Part shown: positions 11,861 through 23,779 of the stretch, piece by piece
Layout: every line of letters begins with the position of its first letter
Numbering within the stretch: position 1 is the first letter of the stretch
Origin: Trichobilharzia szidati
Lineage: Eukaryota > Platyhelminthes > Trematoda > Strigeidida > Schistosomatidae
DNA: 64,000 bases
Reading direction: 5' to 3'
NCBI GenBank assembly: GCA_944472155.2
Contig: OX235271.1
Span: 106,529,256 to 106,593,255, forward strand
Made by a program: the position numbers and the translations under genes
The notes under the pieces: model-generated
What the model was told of the DNA's origin: nothing
The model's database searches: none
The model's input: the letters and a program-made list of their open reading frames with translations, nothing else

Positions 11861-12416
11861 AGCATCCTCAACTTTATCAGGGCAGCTTATTATAAAATCA
11901 TTATTCCTATGGGGATACTGGTATACGGGTTGGAGGTCTGACTGATTGCCTTTTGGAATTACTCCTAAGTGTGCGATTTCCTGACTCTGAATACACTATT
12001 ACAGAAATTAAAACTAAGTGACACAGCTAATAGTTGATTATCCAAAAGATTGACATACGAATAATCAAACATATACATGGGGTTCATTTGGAAATATTGT
12101 TCCTATTACTACCTGCTTATGTCTGTTAAAATATTTGAGACTAGTAGGCTGGGAATTTTTTTTGATAACAAGAAAGATTTATTTCTCAAAATTTTGGTGT
12201 TCATCAGTTAATAGTTCATAAAGTGTATGACTTCTCAAGGATACGTCCCTGTTTAACTCCATAACACGAGAATGCATTGCATCAATATGATCAAGTGCAT
12301 GGAATCTAAACAAATCCTTTTACACCTCAGAGCTTTGAAGAATAATTGGGTTTACTCATTTTTACTAACACAGCTTGAATCAGTATACTTTTCTCAATGT
12401 TGAAATCTGTCTTGTG

Positions 12417-12714
12417 AAACACCTCAACTTGTTATGCAATCCTCTATTTGCCTATTTATACTATTAATCCGATTAATTTTACATGCCTTCCCATGCTCTA
12501 TACACTTGATGAACTATTTTAAATTTGACATTGTTTTATCGTTTGATTTTGAACTATGATCATGACCACAAAAATTTAGTCGTATTTGATATTATTATTA
12601 TCATTATAAGTATTCAAATTTTTATTCAAATTTCCTCACGCGATACATTTTCTTCGAAATCACATATATATATATATACAGCCTGATAATATATTCGCTT
12701 GAAATTGTCTCTTT
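12417..12714 (-). repeat. Right arm of the inverted repeat pair flanking a PLE
   Basis: Inverted partner of 9038-9323. It contains a short TA run (about 12663-12678) that differs in length between the arms. PLEs are known to carry long terminal repeats (pLTRs) in direct or inverted arrangement, so these are read as pLTRs. Confidence 0.85.
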
Positions 12715-12719
12715 GCTGG

Positions 12720-14750
12720 CTTATTCAATTATTATTTTAGTTTAAGCTAGACATTGAACAACTGAATTACCGATGAATAAATCGATTTTAGCGGCTGTTC
12801 GAAGGAAAAATAATGGTGGTAATTACATGAAACAGGAAATAATTGAAAATTAAAGGAAAGGAGTGTAAAGTAAGTGTTACCTTTCCATTCAAGGAGATTA
12901 ATTACCTAATTTCCTTTGTATATTTTATTGGGCTTATGTTAATTAGACATTTTCCCCATAAGTTATTTAGAGAAATTACCTTTTATGTACAGTGAATTTC
13001 AGTATGAAGCAAAGTGAATATGAGAAGTCAATTGAAAGACTGTCTATTACTCATCTAAGTGCATAGGTATATGGAAGTATTTTAATTTATGAAGAAATTA
13101 TACAGTATTCTTCTGTTGATTTATCGTAATGCTGGGTCATATTGATTTTAAGAGAACCTGTTTGTCTACTTGTTCATAAAACTGTATCATGTACATTTTG
13201 TCTATGATCTGTTGCATAAATCAATTAGTCTGACGTTTCCATATTCTAGGTAAATTGGTGATTCGATACTGAAATATAAGTGATTGTGAACTCTGGTATG
13301 AAGCAACAAAGTGTCTTTTTGTAAGAACTTCGATAAATTCTTGTACAGACCTTTCTACATCTGGATTTATCATGAAATTCTTTTGAGAAGTTTGTATTAG
13401 GGATGTTACATATGATGGAACAGAGGAATAAAGTTGACAGAAATTAGCTTCATCAAGTTGGATCTTTGGCATGCATTCACTATCGTGATTACTGAGATTA
13501 TATTTCCAGTAGTGTTAATAGACTTACATTTCGACTGATTATAGGAAACTGGTTGCTGAAACGTGAAATCTCGAAACACGTACACTTCCAGCATTTATCA
13601 TAAAAAATCTATGAGACCACTCTGTATGTCTTGAGGGTAATATTGTATCAGTAGAACTTTATGCATCACAGTTCATAGTATAACTGAAATAGAACAGACA
13701 CACAAGCGTTATGTGAATAAAAGTTAGTTTCCAGTCTTACATAAGTGGCAAATCAGGGTCACCGTCGCAGAAGTCCAGCATGTGGAACAATCCATTATTT
13801 GTCGTTACATTTTTGAACTTCACTGCATTCATGTTAGTCGCCTACCACCGTAGTGCATAGCATTCAATGTAGCAGGATTTTCGTTTTAAAGAGTTGAAGA
13901 AAAACCAAGTTTCCACAAAAACAAAACCAAGGTTTCTTTGTTTTTTCAACTCTTTATAACTCTTGTATTACTTTCGAACTCATACGTGATAAGACCTTTT
14001 TCTTTGTTTCCATATGGATTTTGATCACAACACATTCATTAAACTTGTTTTTAATGTAGTTTTTAAGCATTGATGCGGATTCTGTATTTCTCATCGAGAA
14101 ACTATCTTTCTATTGACAACAGTAATTTTTTTTCAGATTCGTTTCCCATCACATTTTATACGAAACGTCAGTAAATACCATTTAAATATTAACTCATACA
14201 CTTGACAGAGGATGTATTGTTAACTGGTATCCTTCACGTTCAACATATTCGTATTTTTTGGCCAAATTTATCGTTAAAACTGGAGATGCTTCAAATGATG
14301 TCTGAAGGCTGAATTGTTACTATAAAGGAAATTTAAAACGCTTAGTCACTGTAACGAATTTAGCTAGCGTTATAAGAAGATGACAATAATATTACAAATG
14401 TGATATATTTGCGTAATACATTTCGAGTAATCTGATCACATGCACACTCAACTTTTAGGTAAAATTATATAAAAGAGGAATATAATAGAAGGCCTCGATA
14501 AATTAACTAATTCCTAAGCAGTATAATCATAAGAAAGATAATATTTAAAGCTATTCTTGATAATATAATCAGGTGTTTATTATCAGGATAGGTTAAGGGT
14601 AATAATAAACTGCTTCTGTACACATAGAGGGTGCTGAAATCTATGAATGCCTATCGCCTTAACATATTTCAGAGGTTTTTGTAGGTTATTTTAAAATCTT
14701 CCTTAGGACTAGAATAAACTGTGGGATATGACTTAACTGCCTACCCCTTA
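12720..14750. other. No gene recognised; one unexplained frame at 13221-13472 (-)
   Basis: The minus-strand frame at 13472-13221 (extendable upstream in frame to an in-frame TAA near 13520) reads like protein: mixed polar and hydrophobic content, 'QLDEANFCQLYSSVPSYVTS', then 'VQEFIEVLTKRHF'. I recognise no family. It could be an exon, a diverged PLE N-terminal part, or chance. The rest shows nothing. Confidence 0.3.
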
Positions 14751-14759
14751 TACCAGTTC

Positions 14760-15300
14760 AAAAATTCCGGAGGATATCAATTCTCGGCGAGGCGATATTC
14801 TATTGTTTTCGTTAACTGTACAGATACGCTGAATCCTCTTATAATGTAATGGATGGAAACTGTGAAAATTAGATACTGCTCGGTTATAGTCAGCTTTCTA
14901 TAAATTGATCTCCATACTTAGCCGTCCTCCCTCCGGTTCAGAATTATGTTTGGGAATGCAAGTTGTTTGCAGCTTTTTTTCTCACACATAAGACTGATAC
15001 GATTTTGTGCAGAGGTAGATCTATCCAGAAGACAACCTACATCTTCATGCTTACTGAATACCACGATAATGTATTCAACGTATCCACCATTAAAATACAC
15101 CTCGGCGATTGAAATAGCAGACAGATTTTCAATGTAAGACAAGTACCCATCGGCCAGAAATTGTCTTAATGGACTTTCTATTGCAACGGCATGCACTTGT
15201 CGAAAGTGTTCACCTTCATAAGTAAAATGAACGTTCTCAGTACAGAGAAGTAATAAATCTTTTAGATATGTTCGAGGAACACAAAGAGAATCCAATTTTT
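14760..15300 (-). pseudogene. Penelope-like element reverse transcriptase fragment
   Basis: The 125-codon minus-strand frame 15295-14918 contains 'YLKDLLLLCTENVHFTYEGE', then 'HAVAIESPLRQFLADGYL' (the family's GVAMGSPLGPxLAD motif, altered) and 'YVEYIIVVFSKHEDV' (the family's YVDDIFVVF catalytic box, with the first Asp replaced by Glu and the second by Tyr). Further downstream, in another frame, come 'NFHSFHPLHYKR', the post-palm motif of PLE RTs, at about 14860-14825. Loss of the catalytic aspartates and the frame breaks show a dead copy. Flanking sequence shows no endonuclease. Confidence 0.8.
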
Positions 15301-16720
15301 TATTAATTGTCTGGTTAACCTGAATGAAATTATAATAAGATTTGGTTTATATTTACCCGGTCACCTTAGTTTACATGGCATCGCATATTACTTCGTAGTG
15401 CTAAAACATTACTCTCTTTTTAAACCCTTCTCATCAGATTTAATTAGATAATTTCTAAGTCAGAAGTCATTTCGGAATTGATTTACCTGATGACAGGCAT
15501 CTGTGAAGAACAGGAAAATAAGAATTTCAAGTGCTCCTTTTAGGCGAGTGTATCTCCATAATGATTAACAGGAATACATTATAACTAGGATAGTCATAAT
15601 GTTCTAAGCCTATTGGCAAAGTATATTTACTTTTAATTTACCCAGCCTTATCTGATGTCACTTTTGGATCTGTCTTACACATTTGTATAATCCTGCCTGG
15701 ATTGTGATCGTCTTTGAATACAGTAGAATAAATATCTATGCAAAGATTTTAAAATATTTGCACAGTCATTCTTTCCACTCGGCTTATTGATATTTTTCAC
15801 ACTTTTCAACGTTTTATTTCATCACTAAACGAAAAAAGTTAATTTTCTGTGACATATTTATACATATATATTAGCATTCACAATGCAACATTACGAAATC
15901 TGACTCTGATTTGCTTGTCAGTTTGTTATAAACATTACACATCTTAGCTTCGAGCATTGTTATGGCTTTTATCGTAATTACGGACGACACTGCTTTTGCA
16001 TAAATAGAACATGATTTATATCGGCATTGTTGTTATGTACTCCTAATTTCTCCAAATTAAAAAAAACTCTGTTTTGCGGTAACGCGTATTTGTATTTCTC
16101 ACTCTTTTGAAGACTAAATTCGGCTTACAACAGAATCGACAATTTAAGCCAGAAGATTTTGAGTTCATTCCACTGGATAATTTTGTAACCCTTATACGAC
16201 CAAGCTAATCAGTTCAGAATCTTCTGCTTCAGCAATTGATAACATTTCAAATCTGGTTAAATCCAGTTTTAACCTTCCAAAATAGTTGTTTTAAGATTAG
16301 GCAAAATAAGTAGTATATATCGAATGTTAAGTGTCTGAATTAATCGATTTGGATATATTTTTTAAGCTGTATGTTTTAAGGTTCCGAAAATTCCCGGACA
16401 TGCTCTCTTTTTGTTTCGATTACACATTTACACTGACTAAGTGTTAGCAGTATGTTAAATGCAGTGCAGTATAGCATTTCAAATCATCTCTTTGCTTTAC
16501 AATGTGGTAAAAACCACTGAACTTCTTTTTCGCATGTTCGTTTTGAAAAAACTGGTCATAATCTAAATATAACCAGTGAATGTACAGCATGATAAAGTAA
16601 CCTACTTGAAAACACAACGAAAGAGCAAATATAATTAAACTATATTTATGAAAAAGTGTAAAAGTTTTAAAAGTTAACCTAAGTTATATTTATACTACTT
16701 TCCGAAAACATTTTTCTACT
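15301..16720. other. 3' flank of the Ly6-like gene; no separate gene seen
   Basis: This lies downstream of the Ly6-like stop codon (minus strand) and may hold its 3' UTR. A minus-strand AATAAA occurs near 15814-15820, too far away to be assigned with confidence. No repeat family was recognised. Confidence 0.35.
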
Positions 16721-16724
16721 AACT

Positions 16725-18111
16725 CTAAAATAGGTACTTTGATATTGTACAAGTCATTAGGACAAAGCAGCTCGTTAAAAGTAGTCCATTTTTATTATGA
16801 ATATTATTAGCTGTGTTGCAAAGGTTGACTTCACAACAGGTGGCATCTGTTAATGATGTATTACTCATAGCTGCATAACATGATTCCACACAACTCCTTT
16901 GTATTGCACCGAAATATGGTTTATGATATCCTAACTGGAAAAAATGATAAAAAAGGGAGTGTACAACGACCACGTGAGAATTTTAAATAAATTGACTGAA
17001 CAAAAATGGAATACATATTATTGATCTGAATCCTACTTAAAATATGCTTTAAACAATTAAATGAATGGAAGTCCTTGAATTCTGATTCTAGAAAGGAGCA
17101 AGAATTATCGGGATTAGGTTTTAGGCTTGTTTTTTCTAAGAATTCATCAAGTGTACACAATCTTTGAAGATAAAAGTATAACTTTAATGTCATAAAGCGA
17201 ATCTCTAGTTTACTCACTTTCTCTTGTTGCATTTCCAAGGAGCTCTACTAATACTGTACATCAAGCAGTTCTGTAAATCCTTAGTTTATAGCTGAAATTT
17301 TTTTAAACAAATCTTGGTTTTATTTATAATTGATTCAGCTACAGAACACTTGAAGATAACCTGCGGAATCTCACTTATGTGAACATGATCACAATGAATG
17401 CATACCAAATTGCCATTTTGGATTTCTTCTCTACAGCCTAAGAGGAATAATTTGTTTTACATTTAGTCATGTCTTTATTAATTTATGATGCTTTGTTTAT
17501 TTAATATAATATGTCATTTAAATTGTCATGCTTTATCTATCTGTCAAGTAGTACATATAGACATAAGGATAGAAAAGGGACTAAATACGCGTAAGATTAA
17601 TAAATAGAGTCATTTCTTGATGAAGTTAGTGTTGAAGATGTCATGAAGCCTGTTGATGAAAGTTTTCTGGTCTTACTTCAAAGCTTGCAGAGCACTCGAC
17701 AATTTCCAGCGTTATCCTGATCAAGAAATCTCCTCTACTGTTTCGAATACTCAATATCTATTTAACCTGTAAGCAATACAATTCACCTCAACTGAATTCA
17801 CTAGGCAGAAAAGTTTCCTCCTTCGAAGCAAAGCGGTTATACATGATTTTATCTACTGATTTTCAGTTTTCTCTTAATACTAGCGGATGTTTCTTTCGAG
17901 AATATCAATAAATAAATAATGCAACATTCGCTTCACACAACTGAGTACTTTTTTGTAAAAGATGACAATATATTACAAGATCTAATTTTATGACACAATA
18001 AAACAAACACAGTTTTGATACTTACTAGACATCCTCCACATTCAGACTTTTTTGGTGTACTAAGGTTTATTTCTGAACAGCCAGTACAATCATAACAGGT
18101 CAAAGTATGGT
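16725..18111 (-). CDS. Ly6/CD59-like GPI-anchored surface protein, exons 2 and 3 (exon 1 not found)
   Basis: Two exons are supported. Exon 2 (18111-18026) follows an acceptor (TTATTGTAATCAG) and ends at a consensus donor GTAAGTAT. Exon 3 (16934-16725) follows TTTTTTCCAG and ends in TAG. The junction is phase 0 and exon 2 enters in phase 1. Exon 2 encodes 'TCYDCTGC' and 'ECGGC'. Exon 3 encodes 'RSCVESC', then 'DATCCEVNLCN', the classic Ly6/uPAR ending CCxxxxCN, for ten cysteines in total. A hydrophobic C-terminus (LLLTSCFVLMTC...) fits a GPI-attachment signal. Such three-finger proteins sit on the outer membrane; in schistosomes the family is known on the tegument. The 1.09-kb intron 2 is free of recognised repeats, while intron 1 holds a PLE fragment. 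The reading frames are intact. Exon 1 with the signal peptide must lie above 18111 or be lost, so pseudogene status cannot be excluded. Confidence 0.85.
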
Positions 18112-18164
18112 CTGATTACAATAACACCAGAAAAAGAGATTAGCATAAATATGCATATAAATTC

Positions 18165-18305
18165 ACATTTGAATAAAGCAAGAACAACAGTTTTTGCAGA
18201 ATAAAATGGTACCATCATTTATTTTGTTGGCTCCTCACCAACTGCTAACAGGCCTAATTCACTATTCACTATATCCACAGAAACAATTTAACATGCTTGC
18301 ACAGA
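18165..18305 (+). repeat. Left arm of a short inverted repeat around a PLE endonuclease fragment
   Basis: The reverse complement of 18743-18888 matches over about 140 bases: TTTGAATAAAGCAAGAA, ACAGTTTTTGCAGAATAAAA, TGGTACCATCATTTATTT, CAACTGCT and GAAACAATTTAACATGCTT. About nine-tenths are identical by eye. It starts about 50 bases upstream of the Ly6-like exon 2 acceptor. Confidence 0.85.
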
Positions 18306-18545
18306 GCAGTTACATTGGAAGAACAGTAAGAAGGGGATCTCTACGATTTTCTGAACATATACCAAAAAGACTATGTTTAAAGGGAACAAATGCTTTAAAC
18401 AGTGTCATCTCCAGGCATCTCCTTGACACGGGTCACGAAGTGGACGTCGCAAGATCGTTCAAAATTACCAATAGGCAAAAGAGTTCAATTCTCCTCAACT
18501 TTGATGAAGTGGTCTCCATCAAGCGACTGCAGCCCAATTTATGAG
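18306..18545 (+). pseudogene. Penelope-like element GIY-YIG endonuclease fragment in the Ly6-like intron
   Basis: The frame joins directly onto the left inverted arm and reads 'SSYIGRTVRRGSLRFSEHIP' (YIG-R-T box and the R-x-S-E-H-I-P helix), then 'SVISRHLLDTGHEVDV', the second conserved helix of the domain. The end 'VVSIKRLQPNL' matches the family's E-A-x-x-I-x-x-x-x-P-x-L finish. Without its first beta strand and without reverse transcriptase it is a 5'-truncated copy. It is antisense to the host gene. Confidence 0.8.
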
Positions 18546-18742
18546 TTCAGAAAAAAAGCAGTTTTCAGTCTTTCTTTGCCCTGGTAGCTAGATATTTTCA
18601 CCTCTCTTTCATCTGATTACACAATGTCAAAAGTTTCCATTGTGTATGATCATTATTGTTCGGAATAGTGTTTGATATTATTACTATATATACATATATT
18701 ATTACTGTATGCATATATCGATTGATTTTTGTTTGAAAGTGA

Positions 18743-18888
18743 ATTCTGTGGAAGCATGTTAAATTGTTTCTGTAGATATACTGAATACTGAATTCGGTCT
18801 GTAAGCAGTTGATGAGAAGCCAACGAAATAAATGATGGTACCATTTTATTCTGCAAAAACTGTTATTCTTGCTTTATTCAAATTCATT
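18743..18888 (-). repeat. Right arm of the inverted repeat around the intronic PLE fragment
   Basis: Inverted partner of 18165-18305. Between the endonuclease end and this arm, 18546-18742 is presumably the element's 3' UTR and includes a TA-rich stretch at 18685-18720. Confidence 0.85.
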
Positions 18889-18889
18889 A

Positions 18890-20970
18890 AGGGGAATAAA
18901 TGTATGAAAATTCATATTTTCTAAATTTGTTTTATGAATGGTGATGAAACTTATTTCATGTTCCATAACTTAAAGCTTTACGTATTTCTCTCTAAACAAC
19001 CTCATATTTACATTTACCGCTAGAAAACGTATGTCTAACTTAGATGGAAGATGAAGAAAACAAATATGAGGCGAAATGCCAACACGTGTTTCAGTAGTAA
19101 GGAAAATAAATCATTTGCAGATGTATGCATATGAGTTACACGTTTCACATCGTCTCTGCCATTTTCAAGAGACGGTGAATGCTAAGGCCCTACTTCTAAT
19201 GTGTTCACTCATTGCTGAAAGTTGAGGCACAAGATTCAAAAACACTGTCTGTTATCCAAACGATGACATGATAAGTTACAGTTGCATGTTCATTTCAACA
19301 TCTAAACACTAACAGTTCGAAAAAATCTTTTAAGAAAACATTTTTAAAAGCGTTTATTCATGCGAAGCCTAAATACCAATAGCACCACTTTTTATTTTCA
19401 GATAAAGATTTTACAATCTGAAGGAGTACTCCATTTTGAAATTGAAAGTATAGTTGACATTCACTTATTCTCTCTTAGCGATGTAAATGTTGAAATAGCA
19501 GTTCATTACCAAACTTTTGTTTATTTCAAGAATGTTTCTATCATTTCATAAGAACTTCTATGAAAGTGTTGAAGAGTCACTACATCTCCTCTTCCCTTCC
19601 CTTCTTTGACATCGTTTCTTGGGATTCGTGAAATATGCGTAGAAGCATCAGACATATTCCTAAGACGTATGACTTTTGATAAATAACATAAGTGAGGTGA
19701 AATATCCCATACATGTAGTAGGGGATTTAAAATTACACGGATCGAATCATCCAAAAATATTACGGTGTATTGCTTAATTTTTTCCAGAGACTGTACGCAA
19801 TTACCAGTTTATATATGTATAATGATAAAACTTATTATTGACCTTTATGCTCTGTATAAATCATTTTGTAGAAAACTTGTGATCCAACCATTCTGGTGCG
19901 TTCACTAGGATTTCGTCTTATAAAACTTTCCTTCTGTTCACAGACAGTGTTGGTGTTAAAGCCTTTTTACTTGTCTATCATTCTATTAATCTTTTCTTTT
20001 TATTGCCTTAAAGTTAATGTAATCTTACATAATTATCTTCCTCTCATGCAATACTTTGACCAGTGGTATGATGCAACATGTGGTGCAAGGATATGTCAGA
20101 GTAATTTCGTCTCTCCCCGCATTGCGCAAACTCATAAAAATGGTTAAACAATAAAAGTTGCAAGTTAGTTGAAAAATTACTACTACACTTTGAATAAATA
20201 AGCTGCGATAAGTAAACGTAATATGACTGAAACACTTTTTGCTACAACTAAATGGACCGACTCAGTTTTCAAATAAACCTGTTTTTCTTGACACATTTGT
20301 GAAGTATACGAAAGTTTTGAAAAATAAAAAAGGCAGTCATTTAAATTACTCACTGGATACGGTTAGTCCCTGACCACTAGAAGTTTTAAGCAGAGTCAGA
20401 AATATGACGAGTGTTTTCATCGCTAGCTCCATACTTTAGAAGTGAATATGAATATTTCAGAATCCTATATTGCAATATATATATATACATAAGTTTATTC
20501 GCTGGATGCAAAGAAAAAGAATACATGAAGATATAAGCACACATTGTCGCCAGTGTTATATAGGATAATTTAAAAGTCTCTCTAATCATTGTGCATCACT
20601 GTTTAGGCATAATTTTTATCTTGTATTTACATAGTAGGAGTAGAATAGTCAGATATAAATATATGTAATTATCAAGAATTTGTGTCTATTGATCTAAAAT
20701 TGAATGGAATGTCCCTTTGACAGCTTTTTGATGTGCATATGAGCTATTATTACTATTAAATCTATATAAAATAAACTGGATTAAGCCATAGAAACTGATT
20801 AGATAAGCAAGATGAATCAAAATCAATTAGCATGTGCTTAGAGACTTGGTTTTTGGTAACTTATTCTGCCAAACAGTTGATTTTCAACTTGTAAATAATT
20901 TGCTTGAATCCAGATTTCGTTATCCAGTTTTATTCAGAGAGGTAACGTTTTCATTCATTTGAAATTATAC
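18890..20970. other. No gene recognised; probable Ly6-like intron 1 or upstream region
   Basis: Exon 1 of the Ly6-like gene would be expected on the minus strand here or further right. The most signal-peptide-like frame (start at 20589, 'MIRETFKLSYITLATMCAYI') has no donor in the required phase, so it is not accepted. No repeat copy was recognised. Confidence 0.35.
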
Positions 20971-20974
20971 AGTA

Positions 20975-21400
20975 ATTATTTTTTCCTTGGGTTCCAAGTG
21001 GAACATAGACATTCAAGAGCACATATCCATTTCATCATCTTCTTTGCAGTCGTCTTTACCTGGTTACATAGCATCCCAAAAGCTCTAATTTCGTCTTGAT
21101 ACCATCTCCTCCAGACATCCATTTCTCTTTCCTTCTGGTTATTTGCTGAGCGGTTGGTTCGTTGTTAGCAGTGTGAGCCAGCGAAGGCAACTATTGATGA
21201 AAGGCTGCAACAGACTGCTGTCATGTCTTGTTTTTCGTATTTGGTACAGTAGATTCCCACATTGATTTCAGGGTAATAAATGCTGTCTTTCTTTTCTGAT
21301 CCTACTTTTAATATTCTCATTCATGCTGCCTATAGTTGAAACGATGCTGCCAAGACAAGTGAAAGAGTTAACTTACCCTTAGATTTCTCATGTTGATAAA
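20975..21400 (-). pseudogene. RTE-type LINE 3' end, decayed
   Basis: The lower end carries the tail motif GTTCCAAGTGGAACATAG shared with the RTE copies at 53035 and 61575. Upstream on the minus strand come broken frames with 'INSCLRWL' (family pattern FVNSCLRRIL) and 'EEMVSRRN'. This corresponds to the region after the reverse-transcriptase palm. The copy is much more decayed than 46460-47215. Confidence 0.6.
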
Positions 21401-23540
21401 GATTAACGACTGCTGTATTCGCTAAGCAACTTGCATCACCTCCGTTTTATTATTAGTTTATCAGCTGGTCATTAGCTCAAAAAAAGAAAAGGTTGGATGT
21501 GATCCACACTGGAAAATCACCCCAATCGCCACAGAAACTTCATTCATTAGAAATAAGGATGAATTATTCGCAGACATTTCGCTTACATTTAAGTGTATTG
21601 TGATGAGTAAATACTTTGTTACAGAAATCAAGATTTGTTGTTTAGGACAAGGTTGGCAATTTTTGAGTTATCTTTATTGTTCCGGTCACATAGTGTTTGT
21701 ATTTGTACAAGTATGAAGTCACATGTAATTTGACTGCTTGTAGACTTCACAAAGTATCTGAACTATCTGATAAAGTGAAATAATGAAAAACGAAACACGT
21801 GGTTCATAGAAAAGAGCAATTTTTGTGATTTTATCAACTACTGTCCCACCATAGTAATTATGGAAATGTTCTAGTGTTCAATAGTTTTTTGCTTTTGTAA
21901 TACAAAGTAACAAAAGAACCAAAGGTATATCTGTTAGGATGAGTGAGTATCAATCAAAATATAAAGAAGAAATGTGGATAAGGAGTTGCATACTAATACA
22001 AATATTTAGCTATCGAATGATCGTCACATGAGCGAGCAGACAAGAAACTGCAAATATGACGTAAATGCTACATGAAATAATAAAAGTAGACTGATGTTTT
22101 TTCTTTTCTATGTTTTAGAAGATTAATACTTTAAGAGGAGGAGGAATTCCACGAGTTTCTTGTATGTGCAAATTAAAGACTGCATTGTAGAGAGGATGTA
22201 TTTATTTTGGCAGTTTATATTTCACCTTATTGAAAGTGAATTGTCAATATAGACGTAATTTTTGGGTATTGCACTTCTCAGGGATACATTCTACTTCGTA
22301 ATCATTTACGATAGTGCTCCTGAACACCTACTTATTCCTCGTAAACATCAAGGCTAGAATAAGTTGGCTGAGAATAGCAAGGGTTATAAGTAAATTCATA
22401 TTACAATCAGTGGGCATCCAGCCAGAGGAGTTTGTCAATTGACGATTCTATATCGCATTCACTCAGTCCCCGGGTTAAAGATGCTTGAATAGTGCTCGGC
22501 GCATGAAATAAAGGGTGTTTTTATGTAAAGCTTTCTGATATGTTCCTTGCTTGTTTCTGAGTTTAAATATGATTGATGTGTAGCAGTCTTGAACACTTGA
22601 GTTTATAAGTTTTCGCCTTTCGTTGTTCTAAAATGAACGTGTGGGAAGGTTATTTTTTTCTGTTTACTTAAATGTAGCTGTGGGCTGGAATTTCTCAATA
22701 CTGAGATATGAGTTCAAATGAATTGTTTTAGGAACATTAGTTATCCAGGAATTCATAATTTCTTATCGGGATAAAAAGTCTACTTAGGTTTAATTGCGTT
22801 CGTAAAAAGTATACTCACTGTCCTAGATATTTGTAGGATCCATTGTGTTTGCATAATTTTCTAAAACAATTTTTCAAAGTTTAATATCCGTAGTTTTTAT
22901 CAGAAATATGAGAATCCGTCCTCTAATTTCTGTTAAAATTTCATATCGAATTTAGAGCTGAAAATGTCTAGAAAGATAATAAAAGCTTCTCAGTTAAACC
23001 GGTTGGCTTATAGAACGCAATCACATCAAACCATTTGCCCGAGCTAAGAACCTTCCTTATGACTGTGAATTCCTCAAAAGTGAAGTCTTCTTATTCCACA
23101 TTTATGCTAAGGTACAAATACATGCCCACTTTATTTGTTCCCAGACGTATTCCGAAAATTAGAATAATAACCGTACTATCCCAACTGTTCGTCTACCTAC
23201 CTATTTCAAGGTAGGAATTCAGGGCAAACTATTTATTCCCACAAGAAATCAATTATAATCAAACTGATTTCAACGTTTACTTTTATTTATTTTTAATGTT
23301 AGCTGCTCAGATATTTCATCCACAGCTTACTGTAGAAAGGTTAAGAATGCTTAATGTTAAAAATTAATTGTTCTCATCAGTATTGTTACATTGATTTCGT
23401 ATTAGGCTAAGTGGAGGGCATGCTTTAATGTTGAGCTGGGAAGATGTCTTCCATCAAACATACATTCCTTTGAATCACTCCTTTTGTGTTGATTTTAATC
23501 AGTCGAAGATATCGTCAAATCATATTATTTTCAAGTGTTG
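21401..23540. other. No gene recognised
   Basis: No coding frame with family motifs and no recognised repeat copy. Around 22450-22510 a slightly G+C-richer patch (CAGTCCCCGGGTTAAAGATG) resembles nothing I can name. Confidence 0.35.
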
Positions 23541-23542
23541 GT

Positions 23543-23775
23543 TTGCAAGGATTTGGGTGGTTACAGGATCTCATCATGAGCTGACATCGGTTAGAGAGCC
23601 ATTGGAAAACCTGGGTGTAATGGACAGCTGTTTCATTCTAGTTCGGAACTTGTCAACAGTACTCACCTACCAAGGTTCGAAACCGGGACCTCCCAGTTAC
23701 AAGGCGAGCTCGTAGACCATTAAGCTAATCCAGTGGCCAGCCCATGAATTCCAACTTCTGCCAATTCACAATATA
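23543..23775 (-). repeat. SINE family A, near full-length
   Basis: On the minus strand it runs from GAAGTTGGAATTCATGGG through a tRNA-like head (TGGATTAGCTTAATGGTCTAC, then GGTTTCGAACC) into a hammerhead-like module (23668-23611) and the tail ending near GTAACCACCCAAATCC. The hammerhead box reads TTGACAA instead of CTGANGA, with GAAAC and the ACAGCTGT palindrome intact. It probably no longer cleaves. This copy is closest in layout to 6690-6915. Confidence 0.8.
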
Positions 23776-23779
23776 GTGC

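Noticed and set aside
14946..15137. Plus-strand 63-codon frame
   Set aside because: It is the antisense shadow of the PLE reverse-transcriptase fragment.
16921..17238. 105-codon minus-strand frame
   Set aside because: It lies in intron 2 of the Ly6-like gene, overlaps the exon 3 acceptor and has no motif.
18194..18856. Similar short proteins 'MQNKMVPSF...' on opposite strands as a gene family
   Set aside because: They arise from the inverted arms 18165-18305 and 18743-18888.
20386..20589. Signal-peptide-like minus-strand frame as exon 1 of the Ly6-like gene
   Set aside because: GT dinucleotides after the hydrophobic segment leave phase 2, but exon 2 needs phase 1. No good donor is present.
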